A stretch of 64,000 bases of DNA from Pseudooceanicola sediminis (GCF_003575965.1 NZ_QWJJ01000008.1:62001-126000), one strand, 5' to 3'; counted from the first letter of the stretch, positions 25,327 through 34,645 are shown. The notes: generated by a model not told the origin, from the letters alone. A program made the numbers and translations.

Positions 25327-26568
25327 ATGCACACCCAGACCGCCGGCGAAACGCCCGCCCTTCTCTTTCAGGGGGCGCAGGTCATCCTGCCCGACCGGAT
25401 GGTGCGCTGTTCCGTACGGACCGAAGGCGACCTGATCACCGGTCTCGACCGGCCCCGCGACGGCGCGCGCGTGATCGACGCCAGCGGCCTGATCCTTGCA
25501 CCTGCCATGGTCGATATCCACGGCGATGCCTTCGAACGACAACTCATGCCCCGCCCGGAGGTGTTCTTTCCCCTCGACCTGGCGCTGCTGGAAACCGACC
25601 GTCAGCTGGCGGGAAATGGCATCGCCACCGCCTATCACGCCTTGACCCTGTCGTGGGAACCGGGCCTGCGCTCGGTCGCCCGTGCCCGGCAGGTCGTCGA
25701 TCAAATGGCCGCTCTCGCGCCGCGCCTGCGCGTCGACAACCGCCTGCAACTGAGGTGGGAGACGTTCTGTTTCGAGGCCCGCCCGCTGATCGAACAGGCT
25801 CTTTCGACGACGCCCCGCCCCGCGCTGGCCTTCAACGACCACACCTCGATGGCCCTGCTGCACCCCGACACGCCCTTGCAGGACCGCCCCTTCGATCACG
25901 ATCCGGCCTTTCCGGTGACCGACACGACCAGCGCCGCCTTTGCCCAAAAGATCACGGCGCGCGCGCAACGCTCGGGGGTATCGCGCGATGATTACGTCCA
26001 GCTGATCACGCGGATCTGGGAACGGCGGCCCGACGTGCCCGCCGCGATCGACGCCATGGCACGGGCGGGGCGCGCCGCCGGGGTGCCGATGCTGTCGCAT
26101 GACGACACCCAGCTGGAAACCCGCCGGTTCTATCGCGACCGCGGCGCGGCCATCAGCGAATTCCCCATGCGCCGCGCCGTGGCCCGCGCAGCACGCGAGG
26201 CGGGTGATTTCATCGTCTTCGGCGCGCCGAACGTGGTGCGCGGCACCAGTCACATCGGGTCGCCCTCGGCCCGCGACATGGTACAGCAGGGCCTGTGCGA
26301 TATCCTCGCCTCGGATTACTTCTATCCCGCGATGCTGGCAGCCGTGGCCAGGATGCGCGCCGACGGCATCGCCGTCCTGTCGGAGCTGTGGAAGCTGGTC
26401 TCGCATAATCCCGCTGTCGCCCTGGGGCTGCACGACCGTGGCCGGATCGCACCCGGCGCGCGCGCCGACCTGGTGTTGCTCGACTGGCCCGAAGGTGGCG
26501 CCCCCGCGCCGCTGCTGACATTGTCCGGCGGCAGGATTGCTCATGCGGGGCACAGCTTCGGGCTCTGA
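25327..26568 (+). CDS. phnM: PhnM-like amidohydrolase
   Basis: 413-aa metal-dependent hydrolase of the amidohydrolase superfamily. PhnM removes pyrophosphate from alpha-D-ribose 1-methylphosphonate 5-triphosphate in phosphonate breakdown. Features: PAMVDIHGDAFERQ (metal-binding HxD/H region, near residue 60), NGIATAYHALTLSWEPGLRS near 95, LSHDDTQLETRRFYRDRGAAISEFPM near 255, and GAPNVVRGTSHIG near 300. GAGG lies five bases before the ATG. No carbon-phosphorus lyase genes are next to it; instead a Pot-type transporter follows, so the true substrate may differ. Confidence 0.85.
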   Translation: MHTQTAGETPALLFQGAQVILPDRMVRCSVRTEGDLITGLDRPRDGARVIDASGLILAPAMVDIHGDAFERQLMPRPEVFFPLDLALLETDRQLAGNGIATAYHALTLSWEPGLRSVARARQVVDQMAALAPRLRVDNRLQLRWETFCFEARPLIEQALSTTPRPALAFNDHTSMALLHPDTPLQDRPFDHDPAFPVTDTTSAAFAQKITARAQRSGVSRDDYVQLITRIWERRPDVPAAIDAMARAGRAAGVPMLSHDDTQLETRRFYRDRGAAISEFPMRRAVARAAREAGDFIVFGAPNVVRGTSHIGSPSARDMVQQGLCDILASDYFYPAMLAAVARMRADGIAVLSELWKLVSHNPAVALGLHDRGRIAPGARADLVLLDWPEGGAPAPLLTLSGGRIAHAGHSFGL

Positions 26569-26897
26569 CACGCCAGCGCGGCCCGAGCCCGGCGGCGCCC
26601 CGCGCGTGCGCGTACCCGCGCCTCACCCGCGCGCATCAAACACAGACCCGGACCATTCAACCAAAGCGTGCAAGAAAATGCTTGGCGCTCAGCGGGATTG
26701 GCGCAAATGTATCGGCATGGGCGCCACCAGCGCCCGGCATTCATCCCGCGTCGACGCCTTTGCCGAGCTGACAACAAAACGTCATCAAATGGATGCACAA
26801 ACTCGATACGCGGATCACGGTCTGCTGCGGACCGCAAAAAGCAAAACGCATAACACGGCCAGATAAGCTCAAGGCATTCACAATCAGGGGGACCATC
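26569..26897. other. Gap between phnM and the first Pot-type importer
   Basis: 329 bases. The last 100 bases are less GC-rich and probably carry the importer promoter. No gene or clear hairpin was seen. Confidence 0.4.
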
Positions 26898-28019
26898 ATG
26901 ACATTCAATCGCAGAACCGCACTGAAAATGACCGCAGGGGCCGTCGCCGCACCTGTCATCCTGCGCGCCCATGATGCGCTCGCCTCCTCGGGCAGCGTCA
27001 AGGTGCTTGCCTGGCAGGATTATATCCAGCCCAATATCGTCGAGAAGTTCGAGGCCGATACCGGCATCACCCTCGACCTGACCACCTTCGGGTCCAACGA
27101 CGAGGCGGAATCGACCGTGCGCGCCAATGGTGGCAAGGGCTTCGATGTCGTCTTCCCCTCGATCACCAATGTCGCCAGCTACTACGATGACTCCGGCGAA
27201 TGCTATTTCGCCCCCCTTCCGGACGCGGTGAACGTCGACGCGGTGATCCCCGCCTTCGTGCGCGATAGCGCCGCGCTCGGTGGTGTGCAGAACGGCGAAC
27301 AGGTCGTGCTGCCCTTCGACTGGGGCACCGAGGGGATCACCCTGAACCGGGACCAGCTCGACATTTCGGATGCCGACCTGTCCTATGGCGACATGTTCGG
27401 CCCCACCACCGTGGGCAAGGCCGCCTTTCGGCAGAAATCGGCCCTTATCGGCGTCGGCCTCTATCTCGACGCGACGGGCGAGGTTGCCTCGAACCGGATG
27501 CTCGATGTCTACAAGTCAGAAGAGGACGCGCGCCGCGTGTTCGGCGAAGTCGTCAAATGGATGGTCGCCCGCAAGGACCATTTCGGCGCCTTCTGGAACA
27601 ACGCGACCGAGGCGACCGCCGCCTTCAAGGACGCGGGCTGCATCATCGGCCAGACCTGGGACACGACGGGGCTGCTGCTGAACCGCGAAAACCCCAGCTA
27701 TGTCTACCGCGCCCCGAAAGAGGGCATCATCACCTGGCTCGACAGTTTCGGCATCCTGCGCGGGGCAGAGAACACCGAACAGGCCGTCGCCTTCATGAAC
27801 TTCATGCTCACCCCCGAGGTCGGCGGCATGTTCGCCAACAACACCGGCTACAATTCGGCCGTGCAGGGCGCCGCGGATTTCGCGACGGATGAATTCAAGG
27901 CACAGTTCAACGCCGTCTACACCGCCGAGGTTCTCAGCAACATGTGGTGGTGGCAGTCCGATACGCCCTTCTACGGCCCCGTCGTCAACGAGATGGTCGA
28001 GATCGTCACCAACGCCTGA
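26898..28019 (+). CDS. Spermidine/putrescine-type ABC substrate-binding protein (set 1)
   Basis: 373-aa periplasmic binding protein (PotD-like). Tat-like signal at residues 3-29 (FNRRTALKMTAGAVAAP through DALASSG). Mature start VKVLAWQDYIQPNIVEKFEADTGI is typical, with FDVVFPSITNVASYYD and FGILRGAENTEQAVAFMNFMLTPE further on. The ligand is unknown; PotD-type proteins bind polyamines, but many marine relatives bind other cationic or zwitterionic compounds. It is the first of four transporter genes. Confidence 0.9.
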   Translation: MTFNRRTALKMTAGAVAAPVILRAHDALASSGSVKVLAWQDYIQPNIVEKFEADTGITLDLTTFGSNDEAESTVRANGGKGFDVVFPSITNVASYYDDSGECYFAPLPDAVNVDAVIPAFVRDSAALGGVQNGEQVVLPFDWGTEGITLNRDQLDISDADLSYGDMFGPTTVGKAAFRQKSALIGVGLYLDATGEVASNRMLDVYKSEEDARRVFGEVVKWMVARKDHFGAFWNNATEATAAFKDAGCIIGQTWDTTGLLLNRENPSYVYRAPKEGIITWLDSFGILRGAENTEQAVAFMNFMLTPEVGGMFANNTGYNSAVQGAADFATDEFKAQFNAVYTAEVLSNMWWWQSDTPFYGPVVNEMVEIVTNA

Positions 28020-28366
28020 CGCGACACGGCGGCCCATGACTGCGCGCGGTGCGTTGGAACGTCCGTCGGTCTGACAGAACCGGCCTCACGCACGGGACAC
28101 CGACACCGACGACGGCGCGGCACGGCGCGCGGGCAGGCAGCCAATTCGACATCACCGGGGCGGTCACGCAGCCGCCCCGGTTGCCCAGCGGCGAAACCGT
28201 CCTGCCGCCACTCGGCTCCCCACCGTTAGCCCCCGGCACGGCCACCACAAAACCAAAGTGCCACCCCGTAATTTTGTACCCTGCAATTTCGACCCTGCCA
28301 GGCACCGCATCGGAAAAGACCCGCAGATGCTTTGCCCGCAGGACGATCCTCAAAAAAGGAACGCCA
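28020..28366. other. Gap between binding-protein and ATPase genes
   Basis: 347 bases between transporter genes. An in-frame extension of the ATPase covers most of it, but its composition is Pro/Thr/Arg-rich and unlike the protein, so it is not taken as coding. No strong hairpin noticed. Confidence 0.4.
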
Positions 28367-29485
28367 GTGGCACGTGATCTGGAAATGCGCGGTCGTGACG
28401 TGCAGCTCGAAGGGGTATCGATCACCTACCCCAACGGCTATACCGCCGTGCACCCGACCGATCTGCACGTGCGCGCCGGCGAATTCTTCTCCATTCTCGG
28501 CCCCTCGGGCTGTGGCAAGACGACGATCCTGCGCGCGGTGTCCGGGTTTGTCGCCCCCAGCGCCGGGCGCATCCTGATCGGCGGCGCGGACCAGCGGGGG
28601 ATCGGCCCGAACGCCCGCCCGACGGCCCTGATCTTTCAGAACCTCGCGCTGTTCCCCCTGATGCCGGTCTGGGAAAACGTCGCCTTCGGTCTCGAGGCGC
28701 GTGGAATGCCCCGGCGCAAGCGCCGTGACCAGGCCCAGAGCCTGCTGGATCTGGTCGCCCTGGGCGATCAGGGCGACAAGCTGCCGTCGGACCTGTCGGG
28801 CGGCCAGCGCCAGCGTGTCGCCATCGCCCGTGCCCTGGCGGTCGAACCGGCGGTTCTGCTGCTGGATGAACCGCTCTCGGCGCTCGACCTCAAGCTGCGC
28901 CAGCACATGCGCACCGAATTGCGCGACATCCAGAAAAAGACCGGCGTGACCTTCATCTACATCACCCATGACCAGGGCGAGGCGCTGACCATGTCCGACC
29001 GCATCGCGGTGATGAATGCCGGTGTGATCGAACAGACCGGCACCGGGGACGAGATCTATTCGCGCCCGGTCTCGGCTTTCGTGGCCTCCTTCGTGGGCGA
29101 AGGAAACACCTTTCACGGGCGCATCACCCGGACCGGAGACGGGATGGCGCGCATCGATACGCCCGCGGGGGCGCTGCTGGGGCGGAACCCGGCGGGCCTG
29201 CCGGTCGGCACGCCGGCGATCCTGTTCGTGCGGCCCGAACGCATGGCCTTCGGGGATTTGCCCAATGCCTTCGACGTCACCCTGCTGCGTCGCGACCTCG
29301 AAGGCGCGTTCGTCAATTTCACCTTTCGCACTGCCGATGGGCGGCCCATCGCGTTGCACCAGTCCAATCTCGGCCAGGCCGATGACGCCGGGCAAACCGC
29401 CCGCATCGGTTTTGCCCCCGATGCGGCCCTGATCCTGCCCGAAGGCCCGATGGCCCGCACCGGCCAGGAGCTGGCCTCGCAATGA
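28367..29485 (+). CDS. Spermidine/putrescine-type ABC ATP-binding protein (set 1)
   Basis: 372-aa PotA-like ATPase. Walker A GPSGCGKTT near residue 48, Q-loop FQNLALFP, signature LSGGQRQR near 145, Walker B LLLDEP followed by LSALD, H-loop ITHDQGEA; a TOBE-type regulatory domain follows from about 245. A GTG at 28367 with AAGGA six bases upstream is the best start. Its 3' end overlaps the next permease by ATGA. Confidence 0.92.
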   Translation: MARDLEMRGRDVQLEGVSITYPNGYTAVHPTDLHVRAGEFFSILGPSGCGKTTILRAVSGFVAPSAGRILIGGADQRGIGPNARPTALIFQNLALFPLMPVWENVAFGLEARGMPRRKRRDQAQSLLDLVALGDQGDKLPSDLSGGQRQRVAIARALAVEPAVLLLDEPLSALDLKLRQHMRTELRDIQKKTGVTFIYITHDQGEALTMSDRIAVMNAGVIEQTGTGDEIYSRPVSAFVASFVGEGNTFHGRITRTGDGMARIDTPAGALLGRNPAGLPVGTPAILFVRPERMAFGDLPNAFDVTLLRRDLEGAFVNFTFRTADGRPIALHQSNLGQADDAGQTARIGFAPDAALILPEGPMARTGQELASQ

Positions 29486-30897
29486 CGGGCATGTTGCGCG
29501 GATACGGTGTCGGCCTGACCGCGCTGTTCCTTGTCGCCGCGCTGGCCTGGGCGCTGGTGCTGATCATCCTGCCCCAGCTGACGATGCTGGAACGCGCCGT
29601 GACCCAACCGAAACGCGCGCTCGATTCCTCCATCGCGATGCAGATGTCGCGCGACGCACGCAGTTGCGCCGCGCTTCTGGCGATGCAGGGGACAAAACCC
29701 GATGCAGCCCCCACTGCTGGACCCGGTGCAATATCAGGTGCAACATCCAGTGACCTCGCGGTGCCCGCCATCGGTGGAATGCTCAGCGTCCCCGCGATCG
29801 GCACCACGGCCCCGACGGCATCGACACCGCCGGTCCGCCCCTACATCCTGCAATGTGATCGCGCCGACACCCACTGGCGCCTGCGCCGAGACGACGAGGC
29901 GCCGCCGGTCTACCTCGACACCGAATACGGCATCGAAACCCTCCGGGTCGACGCGACGGCCCCGCTCCCGGCACAAATCGACATGGCCCGCCAGATCAGC
30001 GCCCTGACCCAGGCCCTGGCCACCCGCCTGCAAGCGCAAGAGGCAAGGGCCTTCCCCTACACCATGGACAATTTCCAGGCCCTCGCCGCGCCGCGCCTGA
30101 TCCCGATCCCCCCGGATCGGCAGCAGGCCGAGGATGCGCGCCTGTCCAACCGCCTGATGACCCTGATCGGCCTGCGCTTCGAACGCGACGGGCAAACCTA
30201 CGAACGCCTCGCCCTGGTGACGCTGACGCGCACGCTGTGGTTCGCCATGCTGGCAACCGCGCTGGCGCTGCTGCTGTGCTATCCCATCGCCTACAAGGTC
30301 GCCCTCGCCACGCCACCGGACAAGGCAGTGTGGCTGTTCCTCGGCCTGGTCATCCCCTATGCCATCGTCGAGCTGATGCGGATCTACGCCTGGACCACCA
30401 TCATCGACAACCAGGGCCTGATCAATGGCCTGCTCCGGGCCGCGCACCTCGTGTCGGAACCGATCCAGTTCAACCGCTTTCCCGGCACCGTCTTCGTGGT
30501 CATCGTCTATACCTACGTGCTGTTCATGGTCTTCCCGATCTACAACGTCATGACAACGCTGGACCGCAACCAGATCGACGCCGCCCGTGACCTCGGCGCC
30601 TCGCCGCTTCGGCTGCATTGGCGGGTCATCGCTCCGCATGCGAAACCGGGCATCGCCGTCGGCTGCATCGCCACCTTCATGCTCAGCGCCGGGGCCTTCT
30701 CGGTACCGCGTATCATTTCACGCGGATTGCAGGCCGAATGGTTCAGCCAGACGATCTACAACAAGTTCTTCGAAAGCGCGAATGCCAACGTCGGCGCCGC
30801 CTATTCCTTTGGCTATACCCTGATCTGCGTGCTGCTCGTGGCCCTCTTCATGTGGCTGATGCGCACCCGCCTGAAAGACTTTGCGAGGGCGCAATGA
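29482..30897 (+). CDS. Pot-type ABC permease with a large periplasmic insertion (set 1)
   Basis: 471-aa permease, about 180 residues longer than ordinary PotB (about 290). A first membrane segment at residues 11-33 is followed by roughly 210 residues of non-membrane sequence (about 36-245) containing a Ala/Pro/Thr-rich part, CDRADTHWRLRRDDEAPP and a helical part (MARQISALTQALATRLQAQEARAF). Then come the remaining segments (WFAMLATALALLLCYPIAY onward) and the EAA loop DAARDLGASPLRLHWRVIAPHAKPGI near 375. It overlaps the ATPase and the linker ORF by ATGA. Confidence 0.9.
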   Translation: MTGMLRGYGVGLTALFLVAALAWALVLIILPQLTMLERAVTQPKRALDSSIAMQMSRDARSCAALLAMQGTKPDAAPTAGPGAISGATSSDLAVPAIGGMLSVPAIGTTAPTASTPPVRPYILQCDRADTHWRLRRDDEAPPVYLDTEYGIETLRVDATAPLPAQIDMARQISALTQALATRLQAQEARAFPYTMDNFQALAAPRLIPIPPDRQQAEDARLSNRLMTLIGLRFERDGQTYERLALVTLTRTLWFAMLATALALLLCYPIAYKVALATPPDKAVWLFLGLVIPYAIVELMRIYAWTTIIDNQGLINGLLRAAHLVSEPIQFNRFPGTVFVVIVYTYVLFMVFPIYNVMTTLDRNQIDAARDLGASPLRLHWRVIAPHAKPGIAVGCIATFMLSAGAFSVPRIISRGLQAEWFSQTIYNKFFESANANVGAAYSFGYTLICVLLVALFMWLMRTRLKDFARAQ

Positions 30898-31103
30898 CAC
30901 TTTCACTTTCCCCAACCCCGTCACCCGCACCGCCACCGGTCGCAGTCCTCGCCCCACCGCCCCCCCGATCCGCCTCCACTGGCCTTCCGCAGCCAGCGGC
31001 GCGCGCCCCCACGCCCGCAGCAACACCGCCGACGACGCCCGCACTCATGCCCGTACCCACTTCCCCAGCCCGCCCCGGCCCCAAAGGCGGACCCGCACAA
31101 TGA
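30894..31103 (+). other. Linker ORF between the two permease genes
   Basis: A 69-codon frame that starts in an ATGA overlap with the upstream permease, after GAGGG, and stops in an ATGA overlap with the downstream permease; both junctions read AATGAC. The product would be almost only Pro, Ala, Ser and Thr. The whole gap between the permeases is this frame. Interpretation as for 5365-5685. Confidence 0.35.
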
Positions 31104-31933
31104 CCTCCACCCGCTTGCTCACCACCTATACCTGGGCCTTCCTGATCTTCATGTTCGCGCCGCTGGTGCTGATGGTGATCTCGTCCTTCAACGACGCCTC
31201 GCCCCCCACCGTCACCGAATGGCACGGGCTGACCGGAAAATGGTACGCCTTCTTCTGGTGGCCCGACGACGCCCTGCGCGCCGATCCGGTGCTGCGCGCC
31301 CTCGATCGCGACCGCCTTGTCGGCTGCATGGGCAATTCGCTGCGCGTGGCTGGCATCGTGGTGCCGCTGTCGCTCCTGCTCGGCCTGGCCGGCGCGGTCC
31401 TGCTGACCCGCTGGCGCACCCGCGCGCAGGGCCTGCTGTGGTGGGTGCTACTGTCGCCGATGCTGGCGCCCGGCATCGTGCTCGGCCTCTCCGCGCTGGT
31501 CTTCTGGGGGCGGATCGGCGTCAGCGCGGGCCTGTTCACCGTCGTCATGGCACAGACCACCTTCATCGCGGGCTATCCGATGCTGATCCTGATGGCGCGC
31601 CTGCAACGCCAGCCGGTCGAACTCGAGGAAGCGGCCCTCGATCTCGGCGCCTCTCCCTTGCGCGTCTTTCGCCGCCTGACGCTGCCCTACCTCGCCCCGG
31701 CCCTGATCTCTGCCGGTGTCATCGCCTTCATGGCCAGCGTCGAAAATTACAACACCACCATGTTCGCCAAGGGCGGCGCCTGCACCCTGGCCACGGAAAT
31801 CGGCGCCATGGGACGCAACCCCAACGGACACCCGCCAGTGATCAACGCCATCGGCACGGTGATCATCGCCATCACGGTCCTGGCCGCCCTGGCCCATACC
31901 TTCCTGTTGTCGCGCGAAAAGAAAGCGGCATAA
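31100..31933 (+). CDS. Spermidine/putrescine-type ABC permease, PotC-like (set 1)
   Basis: 277-aa permease with about six membrane segments (WAFLIFMFAPLVLMVISSF at the start; VAGIVVPLSLLLGLAGAVLL; LLWWVLLSPMLAPGIVLGLSALVFW). EAA loop at LEEAALDLGASPLRVFRRLTLPYLAPAL near residue 180. It has only a weak ribosome site of its own, so coupling through the preceding linker ORF may matter. Confidence 0.92.
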   Translation: MTSTRLLTTYTWAFLIFMFAPLVLMVISSFNDASPPTVTEWHGLTGKWYAFFWWPDDALRADPVLRALDRDRLVGCMGNSLRVAGIVVPLSLLLGLAGAVLLTRWRTRAQGLLWWVLLSPMLAPGIVLGLSALVFWGRIGVSAGLFTVVMAQTTFIAGYPMLILMARLQRQPVELEEAALDLGASPLRVFRRLTLPYLAPALISAGVIAFMASVENYNTTMFAKGGACTLATEIGAMGRNPNGHPPVINAIGTVIIAITVLAALAHTFLLSREKKAA

Positions 31934-31940
31934 AGAGGGC

Positions 31941-32666
31941 ATGAGCACGCCAGACATCCCCCCCGCGCCCCGGATCATCGCCCGCTGCCACCCCGCGCTG
32001 GCGGCGCTGCTGCCCGAACCGCAGACCGCCCGCGCCGCCCTGCCCGACTGGCTGCGCACCATGCCCGCGCAAACCCCGGCAGATACGCTGAACGGCGACC
32101 CGGTGCGCACGCTGAAACACTGCCCCCCCTTCCTCGACGCCCTCTCGCTCGGCCTGATGATGCCCCTGGCCACCGACCTGCACTTCGACAGGGGCGCCGT
32201 CAGCTGGGACTGGGATCCGCCCGTCCTGCCCGACACGGCCCTCTCACGCGCGCCCATCGCGCTGCACCTGCCCGAACAGGCAAAGGGCGCCCCCTACCCG
32301 CTCGCCGTCAACTCCATCCTCAAGTTCATCAACTTCTGGACGCTGGAAACCCCGCCGGGCACATCCCTGCTCTTCACCCACCCCCTCAACCGCGAAGACC
32401 TGCCCTTCCGAACCCTCTCGGGCGTCGTCGACTGCGACCTCTTCCGCGATGGCTACGTGCATTTCCCCGCCCTCTGGCTGGATCGCGACTTCACCGGCAC
32501 CCTGCCCGCCGGAACCCCGATCGCCCAGGTCATCGCCCTGCCGCGCGGCACCTCGCCCGATCTGGAGGTCACCGTGATGACCGACACCCAGATCGCCGCC
32601 AACCGCCGCCTGCAAGACGACCTCGCCACCACGCCGGGAACCTACCGCAAACGGTTCCGCCACTGA
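31941..32666 (+). CDS. Protein of unknown function downstream of Pot-type importer
   Basis: 241-aa soluble protein starting 7 bases after the permease stop with a good GAGGG site, so it belongs to the operon. Visible features: TLKHCPPFLDALSLGLMMPLATDL near residue 50, WDWDPPVLPD, SILKFINFWTLETPPGTSLLFTHPLNREDLPFRTLSGVVDCD near 115-155, and FPALWLDRDFTGTLPAGTPIAQVIAL near 175. The pattern KFIN.W.I/L.TP.G.S.LF..P resembles proteins I have seen in both bacteria and phages, but I cannot name a function. Its placement suggests a role with the imported compound. Confidence 0.8.
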   Translation: MSTPDIPPAPRIIARCHPALAALLPEPQTARAALPDWLRTMPAQTPADTLNGDPVRTLKHCPPFLDALSLGLMMPLATDLHFDRGAVSWDWDPPVLPDTALSRAPIALHLPEQAKGAPYPLAVNSILKFINFWTLETPPGTSLLFTHPLNREDLPFRTLSGVVDCDLFRDGYVHFPALWLDRDFTGTLPAGTPIAQVIALPRGTSPDLEVTVMTDTQIAANRRLQDDLATTPGTYRKRFRH

Positions 32667-32681
32667 GCGACCCCGGCTCTT

Positions 32682-32732
32682 TCATCTGGCCCGAAATACC
32701 CCGGGGGGCCGCAGGCGGGGGCAGCGCCCCCT
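32682..32732 (+). repeat. REP-like palindromic element
   Basis: Head TCATCTGGCCCGAAATACC then C/G run and GGGGGCAGCGCCCCC, closely matching 21273-21333. It lies after the unknown gene and could act as its terminator. The remaining gap to 32938 is C-rich with no gene. Confidence 0.65.
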
Positions 32733-32938
32733 CCCCCCCTCACCCGCCTCCCGCCCGCCTCCCGGCACGCGCGACAGGGCCGGCACTCTCCACATCCTGA
32801 TCAGAACATGGTGACGGCCCCGATCAGCGCCCCCCCCCCGGACATGCGGTCATTGTTTGATTATCTCGGCACTTGGCAAGGGACGCCGGGGGCAAGCCGT
32901 CCTGCCCCCTCGCGAACCGGGCAGCGCCCCTCCCGCGC

Positions 32939-33499
32939 TCACAAATCCAGCGGCAGACACCCCTTCGACGCCCGCGTCAGCGCGCGCAGCGCCGCCGCCC
33001 GCTCGCCCCGCCCATCCCTGCGCCACAAATCCCTCCGCAGGGCTTCGGCCTCCGGCAGGCGCAGCTCCGCCGCCGCGCGATACAGCATCCCGTCGACCTC
33101 GACGTCCCGCCCCGCCAGGGGCTGCAGGACCGCGCGCAGCTCTTCGTAGCGCCCCAGCCTCAGCACGATCCGCCCAAGGTTGATCCGCGCATCCGAATCC
33201 CCCGGCGTCAGTCCCAGCACCCTGCCAAAGGCCGCGCCCGCCGCGTCCAGGTCGCCCAGTTCCAGCTCGACCCGCCCCAGCTCGAACCAGGCCTTCGCAT
33301 GGCCCTTGTCACGCGCCAATGCCCGCCGCAGCCAGGTGCGCGCCGGTCCCCACTTGCCCTGCTCCATCATCACCCGGCCCAGGTTGTACAGCACTGCGGC
33401 CGGCGGCTTGCCCTTGTGCGCCGCGCGCATCAGCAACCGCTCGGCCAGCGGCCAGTCACCATGCGCCAGCGCGCCGGTCAGGGGATCCCTCTCTGCCAT
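32939..33499 (-). CDS. Tetratricopeptide repeat protein
   Basis: 186-aa protein with TPR-like helices: AVLYNLGRVMMEQGKWGPARTWLRRALARDKGHAKAWFELGRVELELGDLDAAGAAFGRVLGLTPGDSDARINLGRIVLRLGRYEELRAVL spans about three repeats (residues 33-125). TPR proteins mediate protein-protein contacts; partner unknown. The start at 33499 has only a weak AAGAG site. Divergent from the PHP gene. Confidence 0.8.
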   Translation of the reverse strand: MAERDPLTGALAHGDWPLAERLLMRAAHKGKPPAAVLYNLGRVMMEQGKWGPARTWLRRALARDKGHAKAWFELGRVELELGDLDAAGAAFGRVLGLTPGDSDARINLGRIVLRLGRYEELRAVLQPLAGRDVEVDGMLYRAAAELRLPEAEALRRDLWRRDGRGERAAALRALTRASKGCLPLDL

Positions 33500-33605
33500 G
33501 GCAAACTCTTGCGTCGCCCCCTTGCGGAATTCAAGCCTGTCATGAAACCATTGCCCAGGTACCCTAGGCAGCACTTCAACCGCCGCCGCCCTCCGGAGAT
33601 TTCCC

Positions 33606-34529
33606 ATGCGCCTGTCCGCCTTCGCCCGCCCCGGCCAGTTCTACCGTGGCAACCTGCACACCCACTCCACCCTCTCCGACGGCGTCCTGCCCCCCGAAGA
33701 GGTCTGCCGCCGCTACCGCGCCGAAGGCTACGATTTCATCGCCCTCACCGATCACTTCGTCGGCCGCTTCGGCTATCCCATCGCCGACACGCTGCCGTTT
33801 CGCTCCGAAGGCTTCACCACGATCCTCGGCGCCGAACTGCATTCCGGTGCCATGCAAAACGGCGAACTCTGGCATATCCTCGCGGTCGGCCTGCCTGCGG
33901 ATTTCGCCCCCTCCAACACCCCGGACTTCACGCCCGTCGCGGATCAGGAAACCGGCGCGCAGATCGCCGAACGCGCCCGCGCCGCCGGGGCTTTCGTCGC
34001 GATCGCCCATCCGCAATGGTCCGGCCTGACCCTCTCTGACGCCCGCAGCATCACCGCCGCCCATGCGGTCGAGATCTACAACCACGGCTGCGCCATGGGC
34101 TGCGACCGCGGTGACGGCTTCTCCATCGCCGACCTGCTGCTGTCCGAGGGGCGCGACCTGTCCCTGATCGCCACCGATGACGCGCATTTCTACGAACCCG
34201 ACCATTTCGGCGGCTGGGTCATGGTCAAGGCCGAAGCCAACGACCCCGACGCGCTGCTCTCCGCCCTCAAGGCGGGCGATTTCTACGCCTCCCAAGGCCC
34301 CGAACTGCGCGATGTCACGATCTCCGAAACCGAGGTCACGGTCGAAAGTTCTGCCGTCTCCGCTGTCATCGTTCAGGGAAAAGGCTCGGCGTCGGTCGCC
34401 GTCCACGGCCACTCGATGACCCGCGCCAGCGTGCCCCTCACCCGCTTTGCCACCTCGCCGTGGATCCGCGTGACGGTCATGGACCGCGCCGGCAAGAAAG
34501 CCTGGTCCAACCCCGTCAAGCGGCCGTAG
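33606..34529 (+). CDS. PHP-domain phosphoesterase
   Basis: 307-aa protein of the polymerase-and-histidinol-phosphatase family. Metal-binding motifs are in the expected order: HTHS (residues 18-21, in GNLHTHSTLSDG), TDHFVG near 48, AELHSG near 76, AIAHPQW near 135 and TDDAHFYEPDHFGG near 190. The C-terminal 90 residues look like a small beta domain. Likely a metal-dependent phosphodiesterase or phosphatase; substrate unknown. GGAG lies seven bases before the ATG. Confidence 0.88.
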   Translation: MRLSAFARPGQFYRGNLHTHSTLSDGVLPPEEVCRRYRAEGYDFIALTDHFVGRFGYPIADTLPFRSEGFTTILGAELHSGAMQNGELWHILAVGLPADFAPSNTPDFTPVADQETGAQIAERARAAGAFVAIAHPQWSGLTLSDARSITAAHAVEIYNHGCAMGCDRGDGFSIADLLLSEGRDLSLIATDDAHFYEPDHFGGWVMVKAEANDPDALLSALKAGDFYASQGPELRDVTISETEVTVESSAVSAVIVQGKGSASVAVHGHSMTRASVPLTRFATSPWIRVTVMDRAGKKAWSNPVKRP

Positions 34530-34645
34530 GGCGGGGTTCACCCCGCCGCCCCCGCCCCCGACACCGCCCCCGACGCCGCCCCATATCGCGCCCCTTCCCA
34601 ACCGCCCCCGCGCGGCCTACCCTTCTGCGGCAGGAGGACCCCGCC

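Noticed and set aside
28049-28366. N-terminal extension of the ATPase at 28367
   Set aside because: Composition does not match an ABC ATPase and a GTG with a good ribosome site begins at the conserved domain.
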